A stretch of DNA of 56,574 bases from Treponema sp. (lineage in GTDB: Bacteria > Spirochaetota > Spirochaetia > Treponematales > Breznakiellaceae): the NCBI GenBank assembly GCA_031257105.1, contig JAIRPG010000007.1:1-56574 (forward strand), read 5' to 3'. Below the pieces are notes generated by a model. That model worked only from the letters and a program-made list of their open reading frames with translations, did not search any database and had not been told where the DNA came from. Both the position numbers and the translations under genes were made by a program. This document shows, piece by piece, positions 23,923 through 32,646 of this stretch (the stretch's first letter is position 1; every line of letters starts with the position of its first letter).

Positions 23923-25932
23923 TTAGTTCAATGCCAGAATACTGTAGACCGCCGGAATTCCCCTGACGCCTTTAAGGATTTTTTTACAATCATCCTCTTG
24001 TTCGAGCTGCACGGTAAAGAAACCCGTGAGGTGGTTGCCGCCGGTTTCGTCCAGACGGCCTTCGATGAGGCGGCCCTGGTATTTGCGTACCACCCCTTCA
24101 ATTCCGGAGAAAAGATCCGGCGAAGAGCACGATTCCACTTTGAACCGCTTTACCAGCCGGGCCGCGGTATTTTCCCATTCGGTGTCGATGCGCCGTTCCG
24201 CGAAATCGGGAATATGGAGCAGATTACCGCAGTTTTTCCGGTGGATAATGATCCCCCTGCCTCGGGAAACGTACCCTACAATCGGATCGCCCATAAGCGG
24301 GTTACAGCAGCGAGCGAAGCGGATCATCAGGTTTTTTTCGTCTTCAACCCGAACCTGGAACGTGTTTGTCTGCGCGGTTTGCTCTTGGGGGGCGCGTTGG
24401 GGGCTTTCCCGTAAACGTTCCCTGTTTCCCTGATCTTTCTTTTTGGCCAGAATGTTTTTTTCGATGATTACCGAATCGTCGTTTTGCAAAAGCCAGCTTC
24501 GGATCTTGCCGCGGGCTTTCGCGGTTTTGACGAGGCGGAGCCAGTTGAGGTGCGGATGGGCGCCTTGACCGGTGAGTATCTCTACCACTTGGGTATTTTG
24601 CAGTTCCTGACTTAAGGGAATGATCACGCCGTCAGCCTTTGCGCCGGCGCAGTGTTCGCCAATTGCCGTGTGAATATGGTAGGCAAAGTCCAGGGCGGTA
24701 GCTCCCGCCGGCAGTTCGATTACCTTGCCTTGCGGCGTAAAGACATAGATAGAATCCTTGAGCAGTTCCCGTTTAATGTCTTCCAGAAAGTTACCGGAAG
24801 TCCTCGTTTCGCCGTTTTCCCATTCAACGAGCCGCCAGTTTTTAAGGCGGTTTACCAAGGCAATGTCTTCGGACAAGACGCCCCCGCCGGTCGTTTCCCG
24901 CTTGTACAGCCAGTGGCCGGCGATACCGTATTCAGCCACCCGGTGCATTTCCCAGGTGCGTATTTGAATTTCCAGCAGTTGGCCGGCCCCTTCAGCGGCG
25001 CCGGAGGCCATCACCGTGGTATGGAGGCTCCGGTACCCATTGGACTTTTCCATGGCGATATAGTCCTTAAAGCGGCCTTCCAGGGGCTTCCAGAGCCGGT
25101 GCGCCATACCCAGGAGCGTGTAGCAGGATTCTATGCTGTCGCAGAGGATGCGGATACCAAACAGATCGTATATATCTTCAATGCGTTTGTTCCGCCTCCG
25201 CATCTTCTGATAAATCGAGTAGAAGTGTTTTGCCCGGCTTTCCACCGTTACGGCGATGCCCGCGGCGGCGGCTTCTTTTTTGATACGCTCGCCCGCGCCG
25301 TCGAGAAATTCCTGGCGCTCGCTTTTTTTAAGGGATACTATCTCTTTTATCTGAAGAAAAACGTCCCGGTTCAGGTATTTAAGGGAGAGATCTTCCAGTT
25401 CGTCCTTCATCCAGGAGATGCCCAAACACCCGGCTAAAGGCGCGTAGATGTCCAGACATTCCTGCGCCGTGGTTTTGCGCCGTTCAGGGGGCCGGTCATC
25501 CAGAGTACGCATCCGGTGGAGTTTGTCCGCCAGTTTGATAAAGATTACCCGTATATCTTTTACCATGGCGAAAAGCATCTTCCTGATGTTCTCCGCCTCG
25601 TGGATGGTTTTTCCCCCCGCCGGGATGTCCGCTATCCGGGCAAGCCCTTCCACCAACGACCATACGCTTGGACCGAATTCCTCGCTTTCAGGAGGGCGCG
25701 AGCCGGCGGGATAATCCCGCAGCAGCGCGGCGGTGACGGTATCCGCGTCCATGTTCAGTTCGGTAAGAATCGCCGCCACGCCGAGGGCAAAACCGCTTTC
25801 CGCCGGACGGTGTTCGCATACCCAGCGCAGCCCCCGGAGGATCCGCTCCTTATCGAATTCATTGTATAATTGAAGCTTTTTGACAAACTCCCGGCGCGCT
25901 TCCTCGTCCTGTTGCGCCGTTTCCCGCAGCAT
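23923..25932 (-). CDS. relA: RelA/SpoT-family (p)ppGpp synthetase with degenerate hydrolase site
   Basis: Long Rel protein of 669 residues making the stringent-response alarmone. Domains in order: HD hydrolase fold (about 30-180), synthetase (about 215-340; RAKHFYSIYQKM, IYDLFGIRI, RFKDYIAMEKSNGYRSLHTTV, LEIQIRTWEMHRVAEYGIAGHW all intact), TGS (about 375-440, YVFTPQGKVIELPAGATALDFAY), Cys-containing zinc-finger region (RFARCCNPLMGD) and C-terminal ACT. The HD motif normally reading LLHDVVED is LLRDYPAG, and the first metal His is also replaced, while Asp of KLADKLH remains. Hydrolysis is probably lost or weak. The track start (26022) lies inside prmC; ATG 25932 with AAGGAT just upstream and five bases after the prmC stop is preferred. 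Confidence 0.88.
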   Translation of the reverse strand: MLRETAQQDEEARREFVKKLQLYNEFDKERILRGLRWVCEHRPAESGFALGVAAILTELNMDADTVTAALLRDYPAGSRPPESEEFGPSVWSLVEGLARIADIPAGGKTIHEAENIRKMLFAMVKDIRVIFIKLADKLHRMRTLDDRPPERRKTTAQECLDIYAPLAGCLGISWMKDELEDLSLKYLNRDVFLQIKEIVSLKKSERQEFLDGAGERIKKEAAAAGIAVTVESRAKHFYSIYQKMRRRNKRIEDIYDLFGIRILCDSIESCYTLLGMAHRLWKPLEGRFKDYIAMEKSNGYRSLHTTVMASGAAEGAGQLLEIQIRTWEMHRVAEYGIAGHWLYKRETTGGGVLSEDIALVNRLKNWRLVEWENGETRTSGNFLEDIKRELLKDSIYVFTPQGKVIELPAGATALDFAYHIHTAIGEHCAGAKADGVIIPLSQELQNTQVVEILTGQGAHPHLNWLRLVKTAKARGKIRSWLLQNDDSVIIEKNILAKKKDQGNRERLRESPQRAPQEQTAQTNTFQVRVEDEKNLMIRFARCCNPLMGDPIVGYVSRGRGIIIHRKNCGNLLHIPDFAERRIDTEWENTAARLVKRFKVESCSSPDLFSGIEGVVRKYQGRLIEGRLDETGGNHLTGFFTVQLEQEDDCKKILKGVRGIPAVYSILALN

Positions 25933-25936
25933 ATCC

Positions 25937-26818
25937 TTACCCCGCCGCCTTCGCGCCAATAACCCGCGGCCTCGCGGCCATGTCCCGGTATACGCCAATC
26001 TCCCGGTATCCGCCGGACTCAAGAAGTCCCGCGATAACCTCCATTTGTTCAGGGCCGGCTTCCATAAGGAGGACGCCGCCGTCCCGCAGATGACGCCGCC
26101 CGCCGCTTATAATACGGCGGATAACATCAAGGCCGTCTAACCCTCCATCCAGCGCCAAGCGGGGTTCCCCCCGTACCTCCGCCGGTAAGGTTTCAATGAT
26201 CCCGCCGGGCACATACGGCGGGTTGGCGGTGATTATGTCAAAGCGCGCCGGTTCGGGTAACCGGAGGAGGGCGTCAAAGAGATCCCCCTGGAGCAAAGCG
26301 ACCGCCGGCGCGGGCCGCCCTTCCAGCAGCCTTTGCGCGTTGAGGGCGGCAATGTCAAGCGCTTCCGGCGATAGATCCGTCGCCCAGATCGCGGTATGGG
26401 GCCGTTCATGTTTCAGCGCGACCGCAACCGCGCCCGAGCCGGTACACATATCGAGTACCTCAGGCGGTCGGGAACACGCCCCGCTCAAAGCATCGATCCA
26501 TTCCAGGGCGGCCTCCACCAGCGTTTCCGTATCGGGCCGGGGGACAAGCACGGCGGGGCCGACCGTAAAATCGAGCCCCCAGAATTCCTTCCGGCCCAGA
26601 ATGTAGGCCGCGCACTCCCCGGCGCGCCTTCGTTCCAGAAAACCTTTGTAGGCGGCCAGCGCTTCGCCGGGAAGCGGATCGGAAGCCCCGGTGAGGAGGG
26701 AAGAACGTCCGGTATGAAGCGCTTCCGCCAGGAGCAGAGAAGCGTCCAGGCCGGGGGTATCCACGCCGGACGCGGCAAGGGCGGCGCTCCCCTCCGCGAG
26801 GGCTTCCCGGATAGTCAG
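25937..26818 (-). CDS. prmC: release-factor glutamine methyltransferase PrmC
   Basis: SAM-dependent methyltransferase of about 293 residues that methylates the Gln of the GGQ motif in release factors. The SAM-binding motif is VLDMCTGSGAVAVAL and the substrate loop is ITANPPYVPGG. The N-terminal helical domain begins TIREALAEGSAALAASGVDTPGLDASLLLAE, exactly where family members start. No ATG, GTG or TTG in frame lies near it. CTG at 26818 has GAGG five bases upstream and gives normal length, so a CTG start is proposed; the track start (27025) is inside capA and unlikely. It follows capA and precedes relA in the prfA operon. Confidence 0.85.
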   Translation of the reverse strand: MTIREALAEGSAALAASGVDTPGLDASLLLAEALHTGRSSLLTGASDPLPGEALAAYKGFLERRRAGECAAYILGRKEFWGLDFTVGPAVLVPRPDTETLVEAALEWIDALSGACSRPPEVLDMCTGSGAVAVALKHERPHTAIWATDLSPEALDIAALNAQRLLEGRPAPAVALLQGDLFDALLRLPEPARFDIITANPPYVPGGIIETLPAEVRGEPRLALDGGLDGLDVIRRIISGGRRHLRDGGVLLMEAGPEQMEVIAGLLESGGYREIGVYRDMAARPRVIGAKAAG

Positions 26819-26837
26819 AGAAACCTCGATAACACGC

Positions 26838-28076
26838 TCAATCGACGGCGCCCGAACCCGTAAAAGGATTTTCCATGATGAGTCTTGCGTGCAGTTTTTC
26901 AAGCCGGGCGGCAAAAAATTCCTGCCTAAATTCTTGATCCCGGGTGTAGAGGCGGTGCCGCTCCATAAGCTCTTTGCTATACGCATAGAGGGGAAACACC
27001 CGGGTGTTCGTGTAGCCCTGTTCATAATGGGTCACCACCGGAAGGAGCCCCGGATTATCCAAGGTAACCGCCTCCCCCTCTTTTACGATCTCCACGTACA
27101 AGATCGCCCCAAGGAGCGTTTCTTTCGGCTCTTGGTTGGAAACAAAATTGCCCAATGAATAAAAACAGAGGGTTTCCCCTCCGTCCGGTCGAGGCAGAAC
27201 TTCAAAACGCTGAAGCACGTGGGGGTGGTGGCCTATCACCAGGTCAACCTGATGTTCAGCCAGGAATTCCGCCAGCCCTCTCTGGGCGTCCGAAGGCTCG
27301 GGGCGGTATTCCTCTCCCCAGTGCATAGAAACCGCCAGAACATCGCAACGGGGGCGCAGGGCGTCAATCTCCTGAGCCATGGTTTCCTGGTTGATAAGCG
27401 AAACCAGCCAGGGCTTGTTCCGGGGAAGGCTAATGCCGTTGGTACCGTAGGTATAGGACAAAAATCCCAATGTTATGTTGTTTTTGACGATAAGCGTTTG
27501 TTTTTTTTCCATTGTCCGGTGTATTCCCAGGTATTCTATACCGTCTATGCCGTCCCAGAGATCCATCGTGGCCATAAGCCCCTCCTCTCCCCTGTCTAAG
27601 GCGTGGTTATTGGCGTGGTTTACGATGTCAAATCCCGTTTCGGCCAGAGTTTTTGCCAATTCTCCGGGGGTATTGAACCGTGGATACCCCGTATAGCCGA
27701 GCGCTTCCCCTCCCATGACCGTTTCCTGATTGATAAAGGCCAGATCCGCCGCCTTCACCAGGGAACGCACTTCCCGGTAAATGGGGGTAAAATCATATCC
27801 CGGTTTTTCACCGGGTTTCGTTTTCTGAGCGGAATCATTCAGTATAGAAATATGGAAGAGGTTATCCCCCGCGGCGATCAGGGTAAGGCGATCCGAAAGA
27901 GCGGGCGCTTCTTCCGGGGAAGGTTCCTCGTGGTACGCGACTTCCCGGCGTTCCTCCGCTTCTATCCGGCGGGGAAGGGAAACGGGCGTTTGGACGCCCG
28001 GATCCGGCGTCTGACAGCATAAAAGGAGCGCCGCCGCGAAGACGAAACGGAGCCGCTTTATCCAGACTTTCGGCAT
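26838..28076 (-). CDS. CapA-family (poly-gamma-glutamate synthesis-like) lipoprotein metallophosphatase
   Basis: Protein of 412 residues with an N-terminal lipoprotein-like signal (FVFAAALLLCCQ). The remainder is the CapA/PGA_cap calcineurin-like fold: LTLIAAGDNLFHISILND near the mature N-terminus, LAFINQETVMGG, DIVNHANNHALDRGEEGL, VLAVSMHWGEEY and LVIGHHPHVLQRFEVL, which carry the usual metal-binding Asp, Asn and His residues. CapA relatives are linked to capsule or peptide polymers, but many copies have other unknown roles, and no capB/capC is present. Placement between prfA and prmC, with five and about 19 bases of spacing, ties its expression to the translation genes. Confidence 0.85.
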   Translation of the reverse strand: MPKVWIKRLRFVFAAALLLCCQTPDPGVQTPVSLPRRIEAEERREVAYHEEPSPEEAPALSDRLTLIAAGDNLFHISILNDSAQKTKPGEKPGYDFTPIYREVRSLVKAADLAFINQETVMGGEALGYTGYPRFNTPGELAKTLAETGFDIVNHANNHALDRGEEGLMATMDLWDGIDGIEYLGIHRTMEKKQTLIVKNNITLGFLSYTYGTNGISLPRNKPWLVSLINQETMAQEIDALRPRCDVLAVSMHWGEEYRPEPSDAQRGLAEFLAEHQVDLVIGHHPHVLQRFEVLPRPDGGETLCFYSLGNFVSNQEPKETLLGAILYVEIVKEGEAVTLDNPGLLPVVTHYEQGYTNTRVFPLYAYSKELMERHRLYTRDQEFRQEFFAARLEKLHARLIMENPFTGSGAVD

Positions 28077-28081
28077 GGCGG

Positions 28082-29179
28082 CTAAGAGGCGGCGGTTTCG
28101 GCCTGCGCCGTGAACTTAGGACTCTGGAGCATTTCTTCTCTGGCGGAAAGCTTGAGGGCGTCGAATAGTTCCGCCGCGTCGCCCTCCATGATAAGATCCA
28201 GCTTGTAAAGGGTCAGGTTGATCCGGTGATCGGTCAAGCGGTTTTGGGGGAAGTTGTAGGTTCTGATCCGCTCGGAACGATCCCCGCTGCCCACCTGGTT
28301 TTTCCGGGCCTCCGCCCGTTCCGACCGGGCTTTTGCTTCCTCCAACTCGTAGATCCGCGCCCGGAGGATACGCATCGCCTTGGCCTTGTTCTTGATTTGG
28401 CTCTTCTCGTCCTGGCAATGAACCACCACCCCGGTGGGGATATGGGTAATCCGCACCGCCGAATCGGTGGTATTGACGCACTGGCCGCCGGGCCCGCCGG
28501 CGCGCATCACATCGATTCGCAGGTCTTCCTGCCGGATGTCGATTTCCGTTTCGTCCGCTTCGGGTAGTACCGCCACGGTGACCGCCGATGTATGGATCCT
28601 GCCGGAAGCTTCCGTAGCGGGAACCCGCTGTACCCGGTGCACCCCGGACTCGTACCGGAAATTTTCGTACACGTTATCGCCGCTTATCGAAAAGACTATC
28701 TCCTTAAACCCTCCCAGTTCCGTTTCATTGGAACTCATGATCTCGAATTTCCAGCCCCTGGCTTCCGCGAAACGGCCATACATGCGGAAAAGATCCGCCG
28801 CGAAGAGCGCCGCTTCGTCCCCGCCGGTTCCCGCCCGGATCTCCATGATGATGTCCTTCTCATCCAGAGGGTCTTTGGGGATAAGGAGGAATTTGAGCCG
28901 GTCTTCGGCGTCCGCGCGCCGCTGTTCCAGATCCCGGAGTTCATCCCGGGCAAGTTCCCGCATCGAGGGATCTTTTTCATCCTGTATCAACGACTTTGTG
29001 TCCTCAATCTGAGCGGTAAGTTCCTCGCCTTCTTGATAAGCCGCGTTAACCGCGCCAAGTTGGGCATATTCCTTCATAAGGGCGCGGTATTTGTTCTGAT
29101 CTTTCACCAACTCCGGCTCTTGAATCATAAGGGATACTTCTCCGTAGCGACGCAAAAGGGAATCTAGCCGTTCATTCAC
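28082..29179 (-). CDS. prfA: peptide chain release factor 1
   Basis: Class I release factor of 365 residues recognising UAA and UAG stop codons. The codon-reading PxT motif is in [23 protein letters not shown] and the catalytic GGQ is in [24 protein letters not shown] rather than SPF identifies RF1, not RF2. It starts with GTG at 29179; GAGGAG lies eight bases upstream and there is no better in-frame ATG. First gene of the prfA-capA-prmC-relA operon, so the factor and its modifying enzyme are made together. Confidence 0.97.
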   Translation of the reverse strand: MNERLDSLLRRYGEVSLMIQEPELVKDQNKYRALMKEYAQLGAVNAAYQEGEELTAQIEDTKSLIQDEKDPSMRELARDELRDLEQRRADAEDRLKFLLIPKDPLDEKDIIMEIRAGTGGDEAALFAADLFRMYGRFAEARGWKFEIMSSNETELGGFKEIVFSISGDNVYENFRYESGVHRVQRVPATEASGRIHTSAVTVAVLPEADETEIDIRQEDLRIDVMRAGGPGGQCVNTTDSAVRITHIPTGVVVHCQDEKSQIKNKAKAMRILRARIYELEEAKARSERAEARKNQVGSGDRSERIRTYNFPQNRLTDHRINLTLYKLDLIMEGDAAELFDALKLSAREEMLQSPKFTAQAETAAS

Positions 29180-29211
29180 CTATTTATCTCCTCAAATATT
29201 AGACGATACTT

Positions 29212-29240
29212 ATAATATACTACCTGGCGATAGAGAGCAA
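29212..29240 (-). promoter_or_regulatory. sigma-70 promoter of the prfA operon
   Basis: Minus-strand TTGCTC (29240-29235), a 17-base spacer and TATTAT (29217-29212), 5 of 6 bases of the -10 consensus, about 35 bases before the GTG start. Confidence 0.55.
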
Positions 29241-29311
29241 TCGGTAACATACGATAGGCCGGCAGTCCGCGGGGGCTGCCGGAATCAAAATTTTTTATTA
29301 AACTGGTAAAT

Positions 29312-29731
29312 ATGGGATGGGGAGAAAAAATTAAAGAGATTTTGAGCCGCGGTCTGGATACGGCGCGGGAATTACCGTCTTTGCTGCGAAAACGGCCCAA
29401 GATTATCATCATCGGCCTCAGCGTCTTTGTGCTGCTCGGCGTGGTGGTATTAATGGCGGCGCTGGTAGAGGTAAACGGCGCCTTTCCGGAACAGAACGGC
29501 GGTCAAGAGATAAGCGGCGCCCTCTCGCCGCGGGCTATACCCGCGGAAGAGCTCTTTATGCCCGACGAACCTGATTTTCTGCCAAAGGTTATCCTGGAGC
29601 GGGAGCGCCGGGAGCGTTGGACTGCCGAAAACGCCGTTCCCTATTGGACAAATCCCCTGGAAGGGGGCGGCGATCCTTACATTGACCGGGTACACCGGAC
29701 GATTGATGGCATCATGGAGCGGGTTCCATGA
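29312..29731 (+). CDS. single-pass membrane protein, unknown function
   Basis: Protein of 139 residues that I do not recognise. It has a basic, helical N-terminus (KIKEILSRGLDTARELPSLLRKRPK), one strong membrane helix (IIIIGLSVFVLLGVVVLMAAL, about 31-52), and a hydrophilic, acidic/proline-bearing C-terminal part that should be periplasmic. No clear ribosome site precedes ATG 29312. Its stop overlaps the start of the repeat-rich lipoprotein gene by four bases (ATGA), so the pair probably acts together at the envelope. It is divergent from prfA. Confidence 0.75.
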   Translation: MGWGEKIKEILSRGLDTARELPSLLRKRPKIIIIGLSVFVLLGVVVLMAALVEVNGAFPEQNGGQEISGALSPRAIPAEELFMPDEPDFLPKVILERERRERWTAENAVPYWTNPLEGGGDPYIDRVHRTIDGIMERVP

Positions 29732-31296
29732 GGGTAAAAAGGTTTTTTTTCTTTTTAGCGGTGTGCTGCTTATCAGCCGCCGCGTGCAAAAGCGCTCCCG
29801 GCAAACTACCGGTGGAAGAACCGCCGTCCCTTGACGCGGGGGATCCCCCTGCCGTAATCGCCGGGGCCCCGGAGCCGGCGCCTCTTACGGAGCCGGCGCC
29901 TCTCACGGAGCCGGCGCCTCTTACGGAGCCGGCGCCTCTTACGGAGGCGGCGCCTCTTACAGAGCCGGCGCCTCTTACGGAGGCGGCGCCTCTTACAGAG
30001 GCGGGACTTGCGGTTCCTCCGGTTTCCGGAGACGAGGTTTTTTCAGCGTTAGACGAGCCCGCGCCCGATCTACCGGAGACGAATTTTCCGGTAAATCCGC
30101 CGGCGGAAGAAAAGCTCGCGGCGGTTCTCCCAGAGCCGGTTCCTCCGGTTTTGGCCGCTCCCGCTCCGCCCCCTCCCAGGGCGGCGACTCCACAGCCGGC
30201 GCGTCCACCGGCTCCAGCCCCAACGCCCGCTCCTACCCCGGCAGCGCCTGCTCCGGCTCCAACGCCCGCTCCCACCCCGGCAGCGCCTACCCCGGCTCCA
30301 GCCCCAACGCCCGCTCCCACCCCGGCAGCGCCTACTCCGGCTCCAACGCCTCCCCCGGCTCCGGCGGCGCCCCGTATTGCCGGACCAGCCGAGCCCGCGC
30401 CTCCTCCGGCGGCCCCTGCGCGGGAATCCCCTTCCCAGACAGAGCTTCCCGCGCGCGTATCGCCGGTTCAGGCTGAGCGTAATACCGAACAGGCGGTGTT
30501 TTCCCGGATCGTTTATGCCGTTACCGGGCAGATGGTGGAGATTCCCCTCCGGGGAACCGGGTGGGTGTACCTTGGAGAAGTCAACTCCCGGCGGGGTATG
30601 GGCTATGAATCCCGGCGGACCGATCCCGAAGGGCAGACGGTTATCCTCAAGGCCGAGTCGCCGGGGACGTATGAACTTAAATTTTACAAACAGGATTTAG
30701 TTCAAGACTATACGCAAAACGACTATGTCCGAGTAATCGTGGCGAATCCGGCGGAATCCGGAACATCGGGCCGCTCAGTCCCCGCGGTGGTTGCCGAACC
30801 CCGATGGCCCCTTTCCCCCGGCGCAGCGGCGGTTTCGCTGCCGGTTGAAAGCGGGCGGTTCGCCGCTCCCGCTAATAGCGCCGCTAACAGCGCCGCTGCC
30901 GTCCCGGGGAACTCTCCGGTGGAACCCCCCAATCCCGCGACGGCTGCCCCGCAACAGGCGCAGGTTCCTCAGACGAAGCCCGAAGCGGCTACCGGCGGTA
31001 GTACCGCCGCCACGCCGGAAGAATACCTGCGGCGCGCTCAGGAAGCGTACGGCGCCGGACAGATAGCTCAGGGGCTTGGTACGCTGGATCAGTTTCGGGA
31101 ACAGTTCCCCCGGGGCAACGATGAAGCGTTGTGGCTGTACGGTCAGATGCTGGAAGCGAACAGCCCCCGCCGGGACATCCGCGCCGCCGCGGATTGCTAC
31201 CGCCAACTCATTCAGGAGTACCCCGAAAGTTCCCGCTACGCCGAAGCCCGGCGGCGGATTGCCTACCTCGACCGGTATTACTTCAATATCCAATAA
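29728..31296 (+). CDS. repeat-rich lipoprotein with C-terminal TPR/YbgF-like region
   Basis: Envelope lipoprotein of 522 residues. A lipobox SAAAC ends the signal peptide (about residue 20). Residues about 45-95 are seven copies of a six-residue EPAPLT-type repeat; about 150-220 are a Pro/Ala/Thr-rich, wall- or periplasm-spanning segment (PAPTPAPTPAA). About 255-335 are a beta-rich domain (FSRIVYAVTGQMVEIPLRGTGWVYLGEV, ending YELKFYKQDLVQDYTQNDYV). About 430-522 have TPR-like helices (LRRAQEAYGAGQIAQGLGTLDQFREQFP, CYRQLIQEYPESSRYAEARRRI), as in YbgF/CpoB-type proteins. The repeats imply a flexible spacer between outer membrane and a binding partner. Coupled to the upstream membrane protein. 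Confidence 0.82.
   Translation: MRVKRFFFFLAVCCLSAAACKSAPGKLPVEEPPSLDAGDPPAVIAGAPEPAPLTEPAPLTEPAPLTEPAPLTEAAPLTEPAPLTEAAPLTEAGLAVPPVSGDEVFSALDEPAPDLPETNFPVNPPAEEKLAAVLPEPVPPVLAAPAPPPPRAATPQPARPPAPAPTPAPTPAAPAPAPTPAPTPAAPTPAPAPTPAPTPAAPTPAPTPPPAPAAPRIAGPAEPAPPPAAPARESPSQTELPARVSPVQAERNTEQAVFSRIVYAVTGQMVEIPLRGTGWVYLGEVNSRRGMGYESRRTDPEGQTVILKAESPGTYELKFYKQDLVQDYTQNDYVRVIVANPAESGTSGRSVPAVVAEPRWPLSPGAAAVSLPVESGRFAAPANSAANSAAAVPGNSPVEPPNPATAAPQQAQVPQTKPEAATGGSTAATPEEYLRRAQEAYGAGQIAQGLGTLDQFREQFPRGNDEALWLYGQMLEANSPRRDIRAAADCYRQLIQEYPESSRYAEARRRIAYLDRYYFNIQ
29872..29999 (+). repeat. 18-bp tandem repeat, about seven units, coding EPAPLT
   Basis: Units close to GAGCCGGCGCCTCTTACG are repeated head to tail with few substitutions (GCC/GCG and TTA/CTC variants), all in frame. 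Copy-number change would lengthen the spacer without a frameshift. Confidence 0.9.
30199..30375 (+). repeat. Pro/Ala/Thr-codon low-complexity repeat
   Basis: Imperfect repeats built from GCTCC, ACGCCCGCTCC and ACCCCGGCAGCG blocks encode PAPTPAPTPAA-type sequence in the same lipoprotein. The opposite strand gives a long false Gly/Ala ORF (29712-30320). Confidence 0.85.
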
Positions 31297-31332
31297 AAAA
31301 AGGCTGTTGCAATTGAAATGCTGCAACAGCCT
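31297..31332 (-). terminator. intrinsic terminator of the rhamnose genes
   Basis: Perfect 11-bp stem AGGCTGTTGCA / TGCAACAGCCT (31301-31311 and 31322-31332) with a ten-base loop. On the minus strand it is followed by a T-run (the A-tract at about 31295-31300), and it lies 24 bases after the rhaA stop. Confidence 0.8.
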
Positions 31333-31356
31333 CGAGTTGTTCAACGTACCTGTCCC

Positions 31357-32646
31357 TTACCGTTTACTGAGTACCCGCGCTTCGTAGTCCCTCGCCGGAT
31401 TAATCCAATCGACGCCCACCGGAACCCCCGCATCCAGACAGAGCTTGTCCCAGACGGCGGAGAAGGGAAGCGTCTTGAATTCTTCCATTAAAGCAAGGCG
31501 CTCGTGGTTCTTCCCGTTTTTTTCCGCCTCGATAAGGAGCGCGGTAGGTTCCAGCAGGGCTTCCAGGAGGCTTTTCCGCAGGCTCCGGCTGCCGATAACC
31601 CAGGCGGCAATACGGTTGATAGAGGCGTCGAAGTAGTCCAATGCAATATCCACCCGGCTCAGCGCCTTTTGCCGAATGATCTCCCGGCATACATCCCGTT
31701 GATCGTCCGAGTACAGAGCCACATGATCCGAGTCCCAGCGGAGCCCCCGGCTAAAGTGGATAAGGAGGCCGGGCGTGAAAAGCAGCGCCGAAGAAATTTT
31801 ATCGGCAATGGTTTCCGTGGGGTGGAAGTGGCCCATATCCAGGCAAAGCCGTATCTGCCTGACCGAAGCGTAGCCTAAGTAGAATTCGTGGGAACCGGCG
31901 ACGAACGCCTCGCTGCCGATACCGAAAAGCTTTGATTCTACCGCATCGGTGATGGAGCGGGGCTCCGTCTTGACGGCCAGAATCTCGTCCAGAGCGTCCC
32001 GAAGCCGAAGCCGGGGACTCATGCGGTCGGCGGGAAGATCTTTGGAACCGTCGGGAACCCAGATGTTGTTTACCGCCGGGGAACCCTGATTGGCCCCAAG
32101 AGCGGAGGCGATGCGCCGAGACGCTTTGCCGTGGCGTATCCAGAACTCCCGTATCTGGGGATCGGCGCTTGCCAACGTGTAACCCGAATCCGCCTTGGGA
32201 TGGGAGAAAAAGCTGGGGTTAAAGTCTAGGGGAATAGCCTTTTCTTTTGACCAGGCCATCCAGTTTTTGAAGTGCTCAGGTTCCAATTGATCACGGGTAA
32301 CCGATTGCGCGCCGGTTCCCGACGGTTCCGCGTAAAAGCTGTGGAGGTTAAAGCGCTTCTTCCCGGGGATAAGAGAGAAGGCGAACTCCGCGTCTCCCCG
32401 TAATTCTTCGCCGTTCCGGGCCCTGCCGGGGTAGTTTCCGGTGGCAAGAATCCCCCCGCCGGAGATCCCCTCGCCGCCTTCAAAGCCTGTTACATCATCC
32501 CCCTGCCAGCACTGAATAGACAGGGGAATATCCACCGCCGTCTGTATGGCCGCGTCGGTATCCGTACCCAGTTTTGCGTATGCGGCCTTTGCCAATTCAT
32601 ACGCCGCATGTACCTGTTCTTTATTTCCGTATGCGTAAACCTTCAT
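31357..32646 (-). CDS. rhaA: L-rhamnose isomerase
   Basis: Cytosolic metal-dependent isomerase of 429 residues converting L-rhamnose to L-rhamnulose. Characteristic stretches are DIPLSIQCWQGDDVTGFE, FNLHSFYAEPSG, IPLDFNPSFFSHPKADSGYTLAS, SHEFYLGYASVRQIRLCLDMGHFHPTE (metal ligands Asp and His) and LLIHFSRGLRWDSDHVALYSDD. Length is normal for the RhaA family. The track starts at 32667, but AAGGAG six bases before ATG 32646 makes that the true start. It overlaps the end of the aldolase gene by 26 bases. The kinase (rhaB) and a regulator are not in the window. Confidence 0.96.
   Translation of the reverse strand: MKVYAYGNKEQVHAAYELAKAAYAKLGTDTDAAIQTAVDIPLSIQCWQGDDVTGFEGGEGISGGGILATGNYPGRARNGEELRGDAEFAFSLIPGKKRFNLHSFYAEPSGTGAQSVTRDQLEPEHFKNWMAWSKEKAIPLDFNPSFFSHPKADSGYTLASADPQIREFWIRHGKASRRIASALGANQGSPAVNNIWVPDGSKDLPADRMSPRLRLRDALDEILAVKTEPRSITDAVESKLFGIGSEAFVAGSHEFYLGYASVRQIRLCLDMGHFHPTETIADKISSALLFTPGLLIHFSRGLRWDSDHVALYSDDQRDVCREIIRQKALSRVDIALDYFDASINRIAAWVIGSRSLRKSLLEALLEPTALLIEAEKNGKNHERLALMEEFKTLPFSAVWDKLCLDAGVPVGVDWINPARDYEARVLSKR

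Noticed and set aside
29872-29999. Possible CRISPR-like array
   Set aside because: Units are contiguous 18-bp repeats without spacers and keep the reading frame; it is a coding tandem repeat.
29712-30320. 202-residue minus-strand Gly/Ala/Val ORF
   Set aside because: It is the antisense reading of the 18-bp and Pro/Ala/Thr repeats of the plus-strand lipoprotein; composition is pure repeat shadow.
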